From positions 930,001-994,000 of the forward strand of contig NZ_OZ060923.1 in the NCBI RefSeq assembly GCF_964059965.1: a stretch of DNA of 64,000 nucleotides, given 5' to 3'. The notes beneath the pieces were generated by a model. It was not told the origin of the DNA and did no database searches. It saw only the letters and a list, made by a program, of their open reading frames with translations. The stretch comes from Fukatsuia anoeciicola (GTDB lineage: Bacteria; Pseudomonadota; Gammaproteobacteria; Enterobacterales; Enterobacteriaceae). A program made the translations under genes and the position numbers. Shown one piece after another: positions 28,443 through 38,166 of this stretch (position 1 is the stretch's first letter; every line of letters begins with the position of its first letter).

Positions 28443-29261
28443 TTAACTACGTAACAATTGGTTAATACTAACCTTAGCACGCGTTTCTGCATCTACTTTT
28501 TTTACAATTACCGCACAATATAAACTATATTTACCATTTTTAGATGGTAGATTACCTGATACTACAACTGAACCTGTAGGAATATAACCATGATAAGTTT
28601 TATCAGTTTGTCGATCATAGATAATAGTACTCTGACCGAGATATACACCCATAGAAATTACTGAATTTTCTTCTATAATAACACCTTCAACTATTTCTGA
28701 ACGAGCACCTATAAAACAATTATCTTCAATAATAGTTGGGTTAGCTTGCAAAGGTTCTAGTACTCCACCAATACCAACTCCACCAGAAAGGTGGACGTTT
28801 TTACCTATTTGCGCACAAGATCCAACAGTTGCCCAAGTGTCAATCATCGTACCTTGGTCAATAAATGCACCAATATTAACATAAGATGGCATTAAAACAG
28901 TATCTCGTGCAATAAAAGCTCCTTTACGTACAGTTGCTGGTGGAACAATACGCGTATTATTACTCTGAAATAGTGCCTCATTATAATTAGCAAATTTCAT
29001 AGGTACTTTATCATAATAGTGTGTTTCAGTACCTATAATTAACTGGTTATTATTAATACGAAAAAAAAGCAGTATTGCTTTTTTTAACCATTGATGAGTA
29101 ATCCATTGGCCATCAATTTTTTCTGCTACTCGCAGTTTTCCATTATCTAGTTGATTAATTGTATAATTAATAGCATCATAGGTTAATAAATCTATATTTT
29201 TAGCCGTTATCTCACCGAAACGTTCGTAAGCATGCTCAATAACAGTCTGTAGTTGCTGCAT
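28443..29261 (-). CDS. dapD: Tetrahydrodipicolinate N-succinyltransferase
   Basis: DapD succinylates tetrahydrodipicolinate in the diaminopimelate/lysine pathway, needed both for peptidoglycan and as an essential amino acid that a host may lack. The 272-residue product (E. coli 274) starts MQQLQTVIEHAYERF. It has a helical N-domain (1 to about 100) and a left-handed beta-helix with hexads such as VNIGAFIDQGTMIDTWATVGSCAQIG. The NCFIGARSEIVEGVIIEE segment is intact. In E. coli glnD and map come immediately upstream; here map is about 1.07 kb upstream and glnD is gone. Confidence 0.97.
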   Translation of the reverse strand: MQQLQTVIEHAYERFGEITAKNIDLLTYDAINYTINQLDNGKLRVAEKIDGQWITHQWLKKAILLFFRINNNQLIIGTETHYYDKVPMKFANYNEALFQSNNTRIVPPATVRKGAFIARDTVLMPSYVNIGAFIDQGTMIDTWATVGSCAQIGKNVHLSGGVGIGGVLEPLQANPTIIEDNCFIGARSEIVEGVIIEENSVISMGVYLGQSTIIYDRQTDKTYHGYIPTGSVVVSGNLPSKNGKYSLYCAVIVKKVDAETRAKVSINQLLRS

Positions 29262-30329
29262 ATTATTTTTCCTTTAAATATTAAAATAATAGTAAATTAT
29301 GTATTAAAATATTCTAAATCTTTTACTTATTTTATGTATTTTTAATATTAGATATTTTACTAATCTTACTCTTATTTATTTTGAAAAATAAAAATTTAAA
29401 ATAAATTATTAAATTTAATTAAAAAATAATTTATATAATATTTTAGATGAATTATATAATTTTACCTAACTTATAATTAAAAAACTTGATACGATTATCT
29501 TTTTAATTTTTTATTGTCCCCACTTAAAATTAACTATTTTATTTATTTATTTAATTAATTATAAACTACAAAAATTTTCAATTATAAAAACAAAAAAATT
29601 ATTACTTACTATATTAGATAATAAATTAATTAATATAGTATATTTTTAGGAAATTTAGCGACCAGTTTTAGCACTAGCATACAATTATAGAAATATTAAT
29701 AATTACAATTTTGTTTCTTATAAATATTAGTATTTAATAATTTATTTGTATTTTTTTCATAAATCTACTATTTTTTTAATAAAAAAATTTTGGTAGGTAA
29801 TTATACTTATTTAGTTTCTATAAATAGAAATTTATAACTTTAATGATATAAAATATTAAAACTAATAAAATTATAACCTTATAGACTAACTAAAAAACTG
29901 TATAGGTTTAATATTGCCAAAAGTATTTTTACTCGGTTAAATTAGATTACATATAAGATACGCGCTTTATTAGATTATTTAATAAAGAATTATTTTCTTT
30001 CTCTTATGTATATTACAGAAGTTAAAAAGATACTCTAAGTACTATTAGTAAAATAGAATTATAGGTTAATATCATAAGTTTAAATTCTTATAGATATATT
30101 ATTTTAAATAAAAATTATAAACTTTATAATAAGTAATTAAAATAAATATGCATCACTACTAATATTTCTATATTAAGACCTGCATCAAAGCCTTTATTAA
30201 CTAAAAATTAAAAATTATACAACTGCTTTAACACCACACAAATTAACTTTTAAATAAAATAAATTTTAGATAATACCTATATTAAAAAATCTAATAAATA
30301 GATATGTATTAATTAATAGTAAAATACTA
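29262..30329. other. Spacer dapD-map at the former glnD site
   Basis: In E. coli the order is dapD-glnD-map. Here 1.07 kb of very AT-rich sequence lies between dapD and map, much less than the roughly 2.7-kb glnD gene. No frame similar to GlnD can be read, so the gene appears deleted and eroded. Confidence 0.7.
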
Positions 30330-31124
30330 CTATTTAGTATGCTTAATATTACTTGAGATACTTTCGTCTTTACGCCATGTCATTATTTCACATCCATTAT
30401 CTGTAACGACTAAAGTATGCTCGTATTGTGCGGATAAACTGTGATCTTTAGTTTTTACTGTCCATCCATCACTCATATTATAGATATGAGATCCACCTGC
30501 ATTTACCATTGGCTCAATAGTAAAAGCCATACCTGGCTCTAATATAACACCATTATCATCAGTATCGTAATGTAAAACTTGTGGAGGTTCGTGAAAGCCC
30601 CTACCAATACCATGTCCACAATATTCACGTACTACAGAAAATTTTTTTGCTTCTACAAATTTCTGTATTGCTTTACCCAAAGTACCTAAACGTATCCCGG
30701 GCTTAACTAACCTAATTGCTAAATATAAACTTTCTTGAGTGATATGACACAAATACTGCCCAAGAATACTAGGTTTGCCAACAAAAAATACCTTAGAAGT
30801 ATCACCATGGAAACCATTTTTAATAACAGTCACATCAATATTAACAATATCACCGTCTTTTAGTATCTTATCGTCATTTGGAATACCATGGCAAACTACT
30901 TCATTAACTGAAATACAAACAGATTTAGGGAAACCCTGATAACCTAAACAAGCAGGTATAGCTTGTTGATAGTAGGTAATATGATGATGACATAAACGAT
31001 CTAATTTACCGGTACTAATGCCTGGCTTAATATAAGATTCTATTATTTCTAAAACCTCAGCAGCTAAACGACCAGCAGCACGCATATTATTGATATCTTT
31101 AGGTGTTTTAATTTTAATTTCCAT
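30330..31124 (-). CDS. map: Methionine aminopeptidase type I
   Basis: Map removes the initiator methionine from nascent proteins. The protein aligns throughout with E. coli Map (264 aa). Metal ligands are all visible: Asp in VNIDVTV and GFHGDTSK, His in CGHGIGRGFHEPPQ, Glu in TIEPMVN and the final Glu in SAQYEHTLVV. I prefer the ATG at 31124 (MEIKIKTPKDI), which matches the E. coli N-terminus and gives 264 residues; an ATG four codons earlier at 31136 is possible. Neither has a strong ribosome site. It starts only 6-18 bases after the yajG stop, so the two are probably co-transcribed, a new pairing relative to E. coli. Confidence 0.95.
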   Translation of the reverse strand: MEIKIKTPKDINNMRAAGRLAAEVLEIIESYIKPGISTGKLDRLCHHHITYYQQAIPACLGYQGFPKSVCISVNEVVCHGIPNDDKILKDGDIVNIDVTVIKNGFHGDTSKVFFVGKPSILGQYLCHITQESLYLAIRLVKPGIRLGTLGKAIQKFVEAKKFSVVREYCGHGIGRGFHEPPQVLHYDTDDNGVILEPGMAFTIEPMVNAGGSHIYNMSDGWTVKTKDHSLSAQYEHTLVVTDNGCEIMTWRKDESISSNIKHTK

Positions 31125-31142
31125 TAAAAAATCCATAGGGAA

Positions 31143-31730
31143 TTATAGCGATAAATGGGCACTTTGTTTAACAAAGCTACTAATACTAGTGTCTTGTGAC
31201 ATATCAGTTATTAAATCACTTAATACAACATTAATGGCATCACTAATTTTTGTATTAGTAGCACTAAAAAGACCTTGAACATTATAAGTAAATCTGTAAT
31301 TTTTAGTCTGCTGACTTCCGTTTCTTCCTTGAGCGATAATTGAAATGTCTGCTTTAGCAGTAATATTATGACGTAGATTACCTTCTTGTATCTTAGCATG
31401 TAGATAATTAATAATTATTTGTAAACCCACTAAACCATCACTAGAAACCATATAGCCACGGCTAATCATTTGTTTTTCTAATACCTCTTGTAATAGAAAA
31501 CGTAAATCACGTGAAGCAGTTAGTGCTACTAATTTTCCATTACGGCTTACTTTTGCTAATTCTACATATTGGCGCTGATCAGCGCCATTAATGCTAATTG
31601 TAATTGCCATTAATGCTGGATCTTTCTGTGGTAATATTACTTTCGGTGCAATATTTAAGATATTGTCACTATTAGCACAACCTGTAAGTATACAAACGGC
31701 CAATAAAGAAAAAATCAGTTTTTTTAGCAT
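31143..31730 (-). CDS. yajG: Outer-membrane lipoprotein of unknown role (YajG)
   Basis: The 195-residue product has a lipoprotein signal (MLKKLIFSLLAVCILTGC, lipidated Cys at residue 18) and aligns with the YajG family. It lies divergent from bolA, the same neighbour as in E. coli. The family's function is not established. Persistence in such a reduced genome suggests a useful role in the envelope. Confidence 0.85.
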   Translation of the reverse strand: MLKKLIFSLLAVCILTGCANSDNILNIAPKVILPQKDPALMAITISINGADQRQYVELAKVSRNGKLVALTASRDLRFLLQEVLEKQMISRGYMVSSDGLVGLQIIINYLHAKIQEGNLRHNITAKADISIIAQGRNGSQQTKNYRFTYNVQGLFSATNTKISDAINVVLSDLITDMSQDTSISSFVKQSAHLSL

Positions 31731-32151
31731 GCTATTTTCTCACTAGTTATAAAAAATTTTTAATATCCTAGCTACCTTGAATAGTATAATAAGTATGCCA
31801 GTATAATATACTAAAAATAAGATTCTAAATACTTTATAACCTAGGATCTAAATTATACTGACTAATTTTAACTTTACTGAATAGACTATTTTCTATTTAT
31901 TAAGTTCTAAAATTTCTAAAACCTATTTTAAATTTTTTTGTTATGCCTAGCAGAAGTAAAATAAATGAAATATAGTATGTTTTTAATATAACAACAAAGG
32001 AATTATAAGAGTTTTAAACGTATTTTAATAAATAATTTAACCAAAATATGAATATAAAAAATTTTTTTATAGATTTTTTATATTAGATAAATAACCTTAG
32101 ATAAGATTATACTATGTAGTATGTATTTTAAATGTTTAAAGGAGATTAGTA
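31731..32151. other. Divergent spacer yajG-bolA
   Basis: 421 bases between divergently read genes. It should hold both promoters, but the sequence is so AT-rich that many -10-like hexamers occur and I cannot choose. No gene is visible. Confidence 0.6.
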
Positions 32152-32478
32152 ATGCATTCTATTACTAGCCGTATTGAAAAAAAGTTAAAGGAAAATTTTA
32201 AACCTATTTACCTAAAAGTTATTAACGAAAGTTTCCGTCATAATGTACCAGCAGAAACTGAAACTCATTTTAAAGTTATAATTATCAGTGATAAATTTTC
32301 TAATCAAATTCTTATTTCCCGTCATCGTGAAATTTATAATTTATTGGCACAAGAATTTAAAGAAGGGTTACATGCATTAGTTTTACATGCTCATACTCAG
32401 AAAGAATGGAAAAATTTACAATATAATATCATAAATTCTTCTTCTTGTCACAATGATAAAAACTATCTTAACTTATAG
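32152..32478 (+). CDS. bolA: BolA family protein
   Basis: BolA is a small KH-like fold protein that works with monothiol glutaredoxin in iron-sulfur metabolism and affects cell shape in E. coli. The 108-residue product (E. coli 105) has the class signature: SRIEKKLKENFKP, then NVPAETETHFKVIIISDKF, then SRHREIYNLLAQEFKEGLHALVLHAHTQKEW with the conserved histidine. A strong AAAGGAGA ribosome site precedes the ATG. tig and clpP, which follow in E. coli, are absent; recB comes next after about 120 bases. Confidence 0.95.
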   Translation: MHSITSRIEKKLKENFKPIYLKVINESFRHNVPAETETHFKVIIISDKFSNQILISRHREIYNLLAQEFKEGLHALVLHAHTQKEWKNLQYNIINSSSCHNDKNYLNL

Positions 32479-32597
32479 AAATAGTAAATAATGTTTAAAA
32501 TAAAAAATTAATATGAATTTTATATAATTACAGAGAATAATAATATTAGTGCTACAATTTACTTTTTATATTAAAATTAAAAATAATATTTTTAACC

Positions 32598-35500
32598 ATG
32601 ACACCACAACAACTTAAACCTTTAATTCTTCCGCTTTTTGGTGAACGTTTGATTGAGGCTTCTGCAGGAACAGGTAAAACTTTTACTATTGGAATATTAT
32701 ATTTACGCTTATTACTTGGATTAGGTAAAGACGCAGCTTATTCTCGTTGCTTAACCGTAGAAGAAATCCTTGTTGTTACCTTTACTAAAGCTGCAACTAA
32801 AGAATTAAAAGATAGAATTCGTGGTAATATTCATCGTTTATGGATAGCTTGTATACGTGGTTTTAGTGATGATGTTATAGAACAGACGTTATTGAGTGAA
32901 ATTATTGATCTAACTAACGCAGCAGCACAATTATTAGCTGCAGAACGTCAAATGGATGAAGCAGCTATTTATACTATTCATAGTTTTTGTCAACGTATGC
33001 TAGCAACTAATGCATTTGAGTCTGGCGTATTATTTGAATATACTTTAATTTATGATGAGTTACCACTACGTCAGCAAGCTTGTACTGATTTTTGGCGACG
33101 TCATTGTTATCCATTATCCTTATCTGAAGCAAAAGCAGTTAGTAAAGAATGGAGTAATCCAGAAAAATTATTTAAAGATTTGTCTGCTTATTTAGAGGGT
33201 GAAGTACCACAGTTTCTTAAAGTACCCTGCGATAATGAAACTATTAGTTCTCGTCATCAAAAAATAATAACACAAATAAATAAATTAAAAACTCATTGGC
33301 TACAAAAAGCTAATAAACTAGAAGCATTAATCTATAATTCAGCTATTAATAAGCGGAGTTATAATAGTAAATATCTACCTCACTGGTTAGCTATAGTAAC
33401 GCAATGGGCAAAACAAAAAACTGATGATTATAGCCTACCAAAAGAATTAAATAAATTTCGTCAATCAATTTTATATAAAAAATGTCAAAAAGATCCTGTA
33501 CCCCAGGATACATTATTTTTAGCCATTGATTGCTTGCTTAAACAACCACTAACGTTACGGGACCTTATTATGGCAAAAGCTATAAATGAGATCCGTACTT
33601 CTATACAACAGGAAAAACAACAGCATAGTTTATTAGGTTTCGATGATTTATTAAACCGTTTAGATATTGCATTGCAACAAAAAGGAGGTGAGTTACTAGC
33701 TAAAACAATTCGTGATCGTTATCCAATTGCAATCATTGATGAGTTTCAAGATACTAACCCACAACAATATCGAATTTTTCAGCGTATTTATGCTGCCCAA
33801 GCAAACTGTGGGTTGCTACTAATTGGTGACCCTAAGCAAGCTATTTATGGTTTTCGTGGTGCGGATATTTTTACTTATATTCATGCTCGTTCTAAAATAG
33901 ACGCGCATTATACTTTATTAACTAATTGGCGTTCTTCGAATCGTATAGTACAATCTATTAATAAATTATTTAATCAGATTAAAACACCATTTTTATTTAA
34001 ACAAATTCCATTTACAAATGTAACTGCAACAACAATTAATAATAAATTAACTTTCCAGATTGATGGTAAAGTACAACCTGCATTGCAATTCTGGCTACAA
34101 CCAGGAGAAAGTGTAAACTTATATCAATATCAACAACTAATGGCACAGAAGTGCGCAACACAAATACGTGATTGGTTAACTGCTAGTCAATTTGGGAGAG
34201 CAAATTTAGTTACTAGACAAGGAATGCGCCCATTAAAAGCATCAGATATCACTATTTTAGTACGCAGTCATTCTGAAGCTACTTTAATTAGAAATACACT
34301 AGCAACATTAGCAATCTCTTCAATTTATTTATCTAACCAAGAGAGTATATTTAATACACAAGAAGCTAAAGATCTTTTTTGGTTATTACAGGCAGTACTA
34401 CTGCCTGAACAAGAATCTATTTTACGTTGTGCAATGGCAACTAGCTTATTAGGATTAAATGCACAACAATTGGATAATTTAAACCACGATGAAAATGCTT
34501 GGGATGCATTAGTTAATGAATTTGATAGTTATCGCCAATACTGGCAGCAACATGGTATTCTACCTATGTTACGTAAAATTATTATTAAACGTCATTTAGC
34601 AGAAAATTTATTAGTTAGTAAGGGTGGAGAGCGTCGCTTAACTAATTTGCTTCATTTAAGTGAATTATTACAGGAAACAGCAGTAAAACTTGATAGTAAT
34701 CATGCTGTGATACGTTGGTTGGCACAACAAATTACGCAACCTAAATACCAATCTGAAAATCAACAATTACGGTTGGAAAATACGCGTCCTCAAGTCCAAA
34801 TTATTACTATCCATAAATCAAAAGGATTAGAATATTCTTTAGTTTGGTTGCCTTTCATTAGCAGTTTTCACCAACAATCAACAAATCTTTATCACGATCA
34901 GCAAAATTTTAATGCTATTCTAGATTTACATGCTAGTAATAAGAGCCAAAAACTAGCGCAAAAAGAACGATTATCAGAAGATTTGCGTTTACTTTATGTT
35001 GCGTTAACTCGTGCAATTTATCATTGTAGCATTGGGATTGCACCGTTAATAAAAGGTAATCAAAAAAAACATGGAAATAGTGATTTACATAAAACGGCAT
35101 TAGGTTATTTAGTTCAAGGTGGAGAGGCTGGTAATGCTCGTTTTCTCGCAAAAAAACTTGCTACATTACAAGGAGAAAATATTAATGTATCACAAATTAG
35201 TATATTAGATAAACATATATGGCAACCACAAAAAATCACAATACCTCCCTTAGCAGCAAAATGCTTTACGCGTAAGTTACAAGATTATTGGCGAGTAACA
35301 AGTTATTCAGGATTACAACAACAAGACACATTAAAACTTAAACCAACTTCAAAGATAGAAATACCAAAGTTTGATAGTAATACTGATAGTAAACAAGTCT
35401 CATTAACAATAATAAATCTAACTCCTCATAATTTTCCGCGCGGTATAATACCGGGAATATTTTTACATTCTTTACTTGAAGAACTTAATTTTAGTCAATC

Positions 35501-36125
35501 AATTGAAATGAAATGGTTGACTGAACGATCATTGCAACAGGGATTTGATAACGTTTGGTTGCCAGTATTATATCAATGGTTAAATGATATTGCGCATGTA
35601 CCACTTAATAAAACTAAGGTGACATTAGCAGGATTAGCATCAACAAGTAAACAGACAGAACTACAATTTTATTTACCAATAGAAAAAATACTTCAAGCTG
35701 GAGAGTTAGATGGTTTAATAAAATATTATGATTCTTTATCAGCTATGTGTCCTGTCTTAAATTTTGAACAAGTACAGGGAATGCTAAAAGGTTTTATTGA
35801 CCTAGTATTTTGTTGGCAAGACAAATTCTATTTGCTAGATTATAAATCTAACTGGTTAGGAAATGATAATCAAGCTTATAATTATGATGTAATGGTACAA
35901 GCAATGATTAAGCATCGTTATGATATACAATATCAGCTTTATACCTTAGCATTACACCGTTATTTACGCCATCGTCTAATAAATTATAATTATCAATGTC
36001 ATTTTGGTGGAGTTATCTATCTTTTTTTACGTGGTATTAATCAGCACTATTCAGGTAATGGTATTTTTACCTGTCGTCCCCAACTAGAGTTAATTGAAGG
36101 CTTAGATTGCCTATTTAGCAGATAA
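32598..36125 (+). CDS. recB: Exonuclease V beta subunit RecB
   Basis: RecB is the 3'-5' helicase and nuclease subunit of RecBCD, which processes double-strand ends. The 1175-residue protein nearly equals E. coli (1180). Walker A is ASAGTGKT at residues 21-28; motif II is IDEFQDTNPQQYRIF; later come LLIGDPKQAIYGFRGAD, TIHKSKGLEYSLVWLPF and LRLLYVALTRA. The C-terminal nuclease domain is complete, with GFIDLVF and LLDYKSNWLG (metal-binding Asp and catalytic Lys). recD follows after 10 bases. recC and ptrA, which precede recB in E. coli, are not here. Confidence 0.98.
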   Translation: MTPQQLKPLILPLFGERLIEASAGTGKTFTIGILYLRLLLGLGKDAAYSRCLTVEEILVVTFTKAATKELKDRIRGNIHRLWIACIRGFSDDVIEQTLLSEIIDLTNAAAQLLAAERQMDEAAIYTIHSFCQRMLATNAFESGVLFEYTLIYDELPLRQQACTDFWRRHCYPLSLSEAKAVSKEWSNPEKLFKDLSAYLEGEVPQFLKVPCDNETISSRHQKIITQINKLKTHWLQKANKLEALIYNSAINKRSYNSKYLPHWLAIVTQWAKQKTDDYSLPKELNKFRQSILYKKCQKDPVPQDTLFLAIDCLLKQPLTLRDLIMAKAINEIRTSIQQEKQQHSLLGFDDLLNRLDIALQQKGGELLAKTIRDRYPIAIIDEFQDTNPQQYRIFQRIYAAQANCGLLLIGDPKQAIYGFRGADIFTYIHARSKIDAHYTLLTNWRSSNRIVQSINKLFNQIKTPFLFKQIPFTNVTATTINNKLTFQIDGKVQPALQFWLQPGESVNLYQYQQLMAQKCATQIRDWLTASQFGRANLVTRQGMRPLKASDITILVRSHSEATLIRNTLATLAISSIYLSNQESIFNTQEAKDLFWLLQAVLLPEQESILRCAMATSLLGLNAQQLDNLNHDENAWDALVNEFDSYRQYWQQHGILPMLRKIIIKRHLAENLLVSKGGERRLTNLLHLSELLQETAVKLDSNHAVIRWLAQQITQPKYQSENQQLRLENTRPQVQIITIHKSKGLEYSLVWLPFISSFHQQSTNLYHDQQNFNAILDLHASNKSQKLAQKERLSEDLRLLYVALTRAIYHCSIGIAPLIKGNQKKHGNSDLHKTALGYLVQGGEAGNARFLAKKLATLQGENINVSQISILDKHIWQPQKITIPPLAAKCFTRKLQDYWRVTSYSGLQQQDTLKLKPTSKIEIPKFDSNTDSKQVSLTIINLTPHNFPRGIIPGIFLHSLLEELNFSQSIEMKWLTERSLQQGFDNVWLPVLYQWLNDIAHVPLNKTKVTLAGLASTSKQTELQFYLPIEKILQAGELDGLIKYYDSLSAMCPVLNFEQVQGMLKGFIDLVFCWQDKFYLLDYKSNWLGNDNQAYNYDVMVQAMIKHRYDIQYQLYTLALHRYLRHRLINYNYQCHFGGVIYLFLRGINQHYSGNGIFTCRPQLELIEGLDCLFSR

Positions 36126-36135
36126 AAAATATATT

Positions 36136-38166
36136 ATGATGAAACTATTAACAGAGGCTGTTCGTGAACGGTTTTTACGCCCAATAGATTTACAATTTGC
36201 TCGTATGATTGCTCCTGATAATTATCCTTTATGTAATTTATTTCGTAATATTCAGCAGTTAGTAGAAATTAAAGCGCAAAATACAATACAGGAGCAGCAC
36301 TATAGTATTAACTTTGCACGAGCTTTACTACAACTAACAGCTGCTTATTTAAGTGCTAAAATAGGGGATGGGCATATTTGTTTACTAATAACAGATTTAC
36401 AACCTCAATATTTATTTAATGGTTGTCAATCAGATTTAGTTAAATTATTATGGAAAACTGTTGGGAAACCAAGCACACAACAGTGGCAAGAAATATTACA
36501 AAATTCATTTTCTGTAAGTAATGGCTCGCAACCAACACCCTTAGTTTTACAACATAATCGTCTTTATTTACAAAGAATGTGGCAGAATGAAGGCGATATT
36601 ATACATTTTATTATGAATAATAACACTAATTATGAAAAAATTAATGAAATCCTATTAAAAAATATTTTAAAGCAACTTTTTGGTACTAATAGTAATAAAA
36701 TTGATTGGCAAAAAGTAGCAGCGGCCGCGACGTTAACACGGAAAATATCAATTATTTCTGGTGGACCAGGAACAGGTAAAACTACTACTATAGCAAAATT
36801 ACTAACTGCTTTAGTACGTTTATATAAGGGGCGACAGCGAGTACGTATTAAATTGGCAGCCCCAACTGGTAAGGCTGCTGCGCATTTAACCGAATCTCTT
36901 AGTAAAGCGTGGCAACAATTAGAACTTAATGAAAATGAACAAAAATTATTACCCGATCAGGCCTTTACATTACATAGTTTATTAGGAATTCAGCCTAATC
37001 GTCAGCAGTTACTTTACCATAGTAATAATTTATTAGATCTTGATGTTCTTGTAGTAGATGAAGCTTCAATGATTGATTTACCTATAATGGCGAAACTCAT
37101 TGCTGCACTACCTGTTCATGCACGAGTAATTTTTCTTGGTGATAGAAATCAACTTGCTTCAGTAGATGCAGGAGCAGTCTTTGGTGATATTTGTCATTTT
37201 ATTGAATCAGGTTATAGTATTTTTCGATCTAAACAGTTAGCTAGAGTAACTGGCTATTCATTAGAACAGTTAAAGCATCCTTATTATATAAATAAAAGTA
37301 AAACACTAACTACAGGATTAACTGAAATAAGTGATAGCTTATGTTTGTTAAGTAAAAGTTACCGTTTTAATAAGAAATCAGGTATTGGACGACTTGCTAA
37401 AGCAGTTAATATTGGTGCATATTTTGAAGCTTTATCAGTACTAAACGGAAATTATACTGATGTAAAACGCTTTGTATTAACTAATACAGTAGATTATCAA
37501 CAATTATTGCAGATAAGTATTGCTAATTATCAACCATATCTTAAATTAGTCGCACAAAATGCTAATGCAGCTGAAATATTAACTACTTTTAATTATTACC
37601 AAGTACTTTGTGCATTACGTACTGGACCATTTGGTGTTAAAGGTTTAAATTCACTAATTGAACAGGCGTTACAGCGTAATAGTTTAATACAATGCACACA
37701 AAGTTTATTTGGCCAATGGTATGCAGGTCGCCCAGTAATGATTGAGCGTAATGATAATACATTATCGTTATCTAATGGTGATGTTGGTATTGCTTTATAT
37801 AATACTTATGGTTATTTACGAGTTTACTTTCAATTACCAAATGGTACGATTAAATCGATACAACCAAATCGCTTACCAAGCCACGTAACTGCATATGCAA
37901 TGACTATACATAAATCTCAAGGTTCAGAGTTTAAACATACCGTATTAGTATTACCTGATTATTTTTCACCTATAATAACTCGTGAATTACTTTATACTGG
38001 CATCACTCGTGCTCGTCAACAGCTAACATTATATGTCTCTGATAAAGTATTGAATTATGCTATTAACACACCAACTCTCAGGCGCAGTGGTTTAGTTGAT
38101 CGACTCTGCCTTGCTACATTAACTAAGCTAAATAGTGATATACCACTTGATATTAAATTACTGTAA
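36136..38166 (+). CDS. recD: Exonuclease V alpha subunit RecD
   Basis: RecD is the 5'-3' helicase motor of RecBCD. The 676-residue product (E. coli 608) has Walker A GGPGTGKT at residues 209-216, the DEASMIDLP Walker B, FLGDRNQLASVDAGAVFGDIC, and the late motifs AMTIHKSQGSEF and YTGITRARQQLTLY. Extra length is spread over the N-terminal domain and inserted loops. Two adjacent ATGs open the frame. argA, its E. coli neighbour, is replaced by a large desert. Confidence 0.97.
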   Translation: MMKLLTEAVRERFLRPIDLQFARMIAPDNYPLCNLFRNIQQLVEIKAQNTIQEQHYSINFARALLQLTAAYLSAKIGDGHICLLITDLQPQYLFNGCQSDLVKLLWKTVGKPSTQQWQEILQNSFSVSNGSQPTPLVLQHNRLYLQRMWQNEGDIIHFIMNNNTNYEKINEILLKNILKQLFGTNSNKIDWQKVAAAATLTRKISIISGGPGTGKTTTIAKLLTALVRLYKGRQRVRIKLAAPTGKAAAHLTESLSKAWQQLELNENEQKLLPDQAFTLHSLLGIQPNRQQLLYHSNNLLDLDVLVVDEASMIDLPIMAKLIAALPVHARVIFLGDRNQLASVDAGAVFGDICHFIESGYSIFRSKQLARVTGYSLEQLKHPYYINKSKTLTTGLTEISDSLCLLSKSYRFNKKSGIGRLAKAVNIGAYFEALSVLNGNYTDVKRFVLTNTVDYQQLLQISIANYQPYLKLVAQNANAAEILTTFNYYQVLCALRTGPFGVKGLNSLIEQALQRNSLIQCTQSLFGQWYAGRPVMIERNDNTLSLSNGDVGIALYNTYGYLRVYFQLPNGTIKSIQPNRLPSHVTAYAMTIHKSQGSEFKHTVLVLPDYFSPIITRELLYTGITRARQQLTLYVSDKVLNYAINTPTLRRSGLVDRLCLATLTKLNSDIPLDIKLL

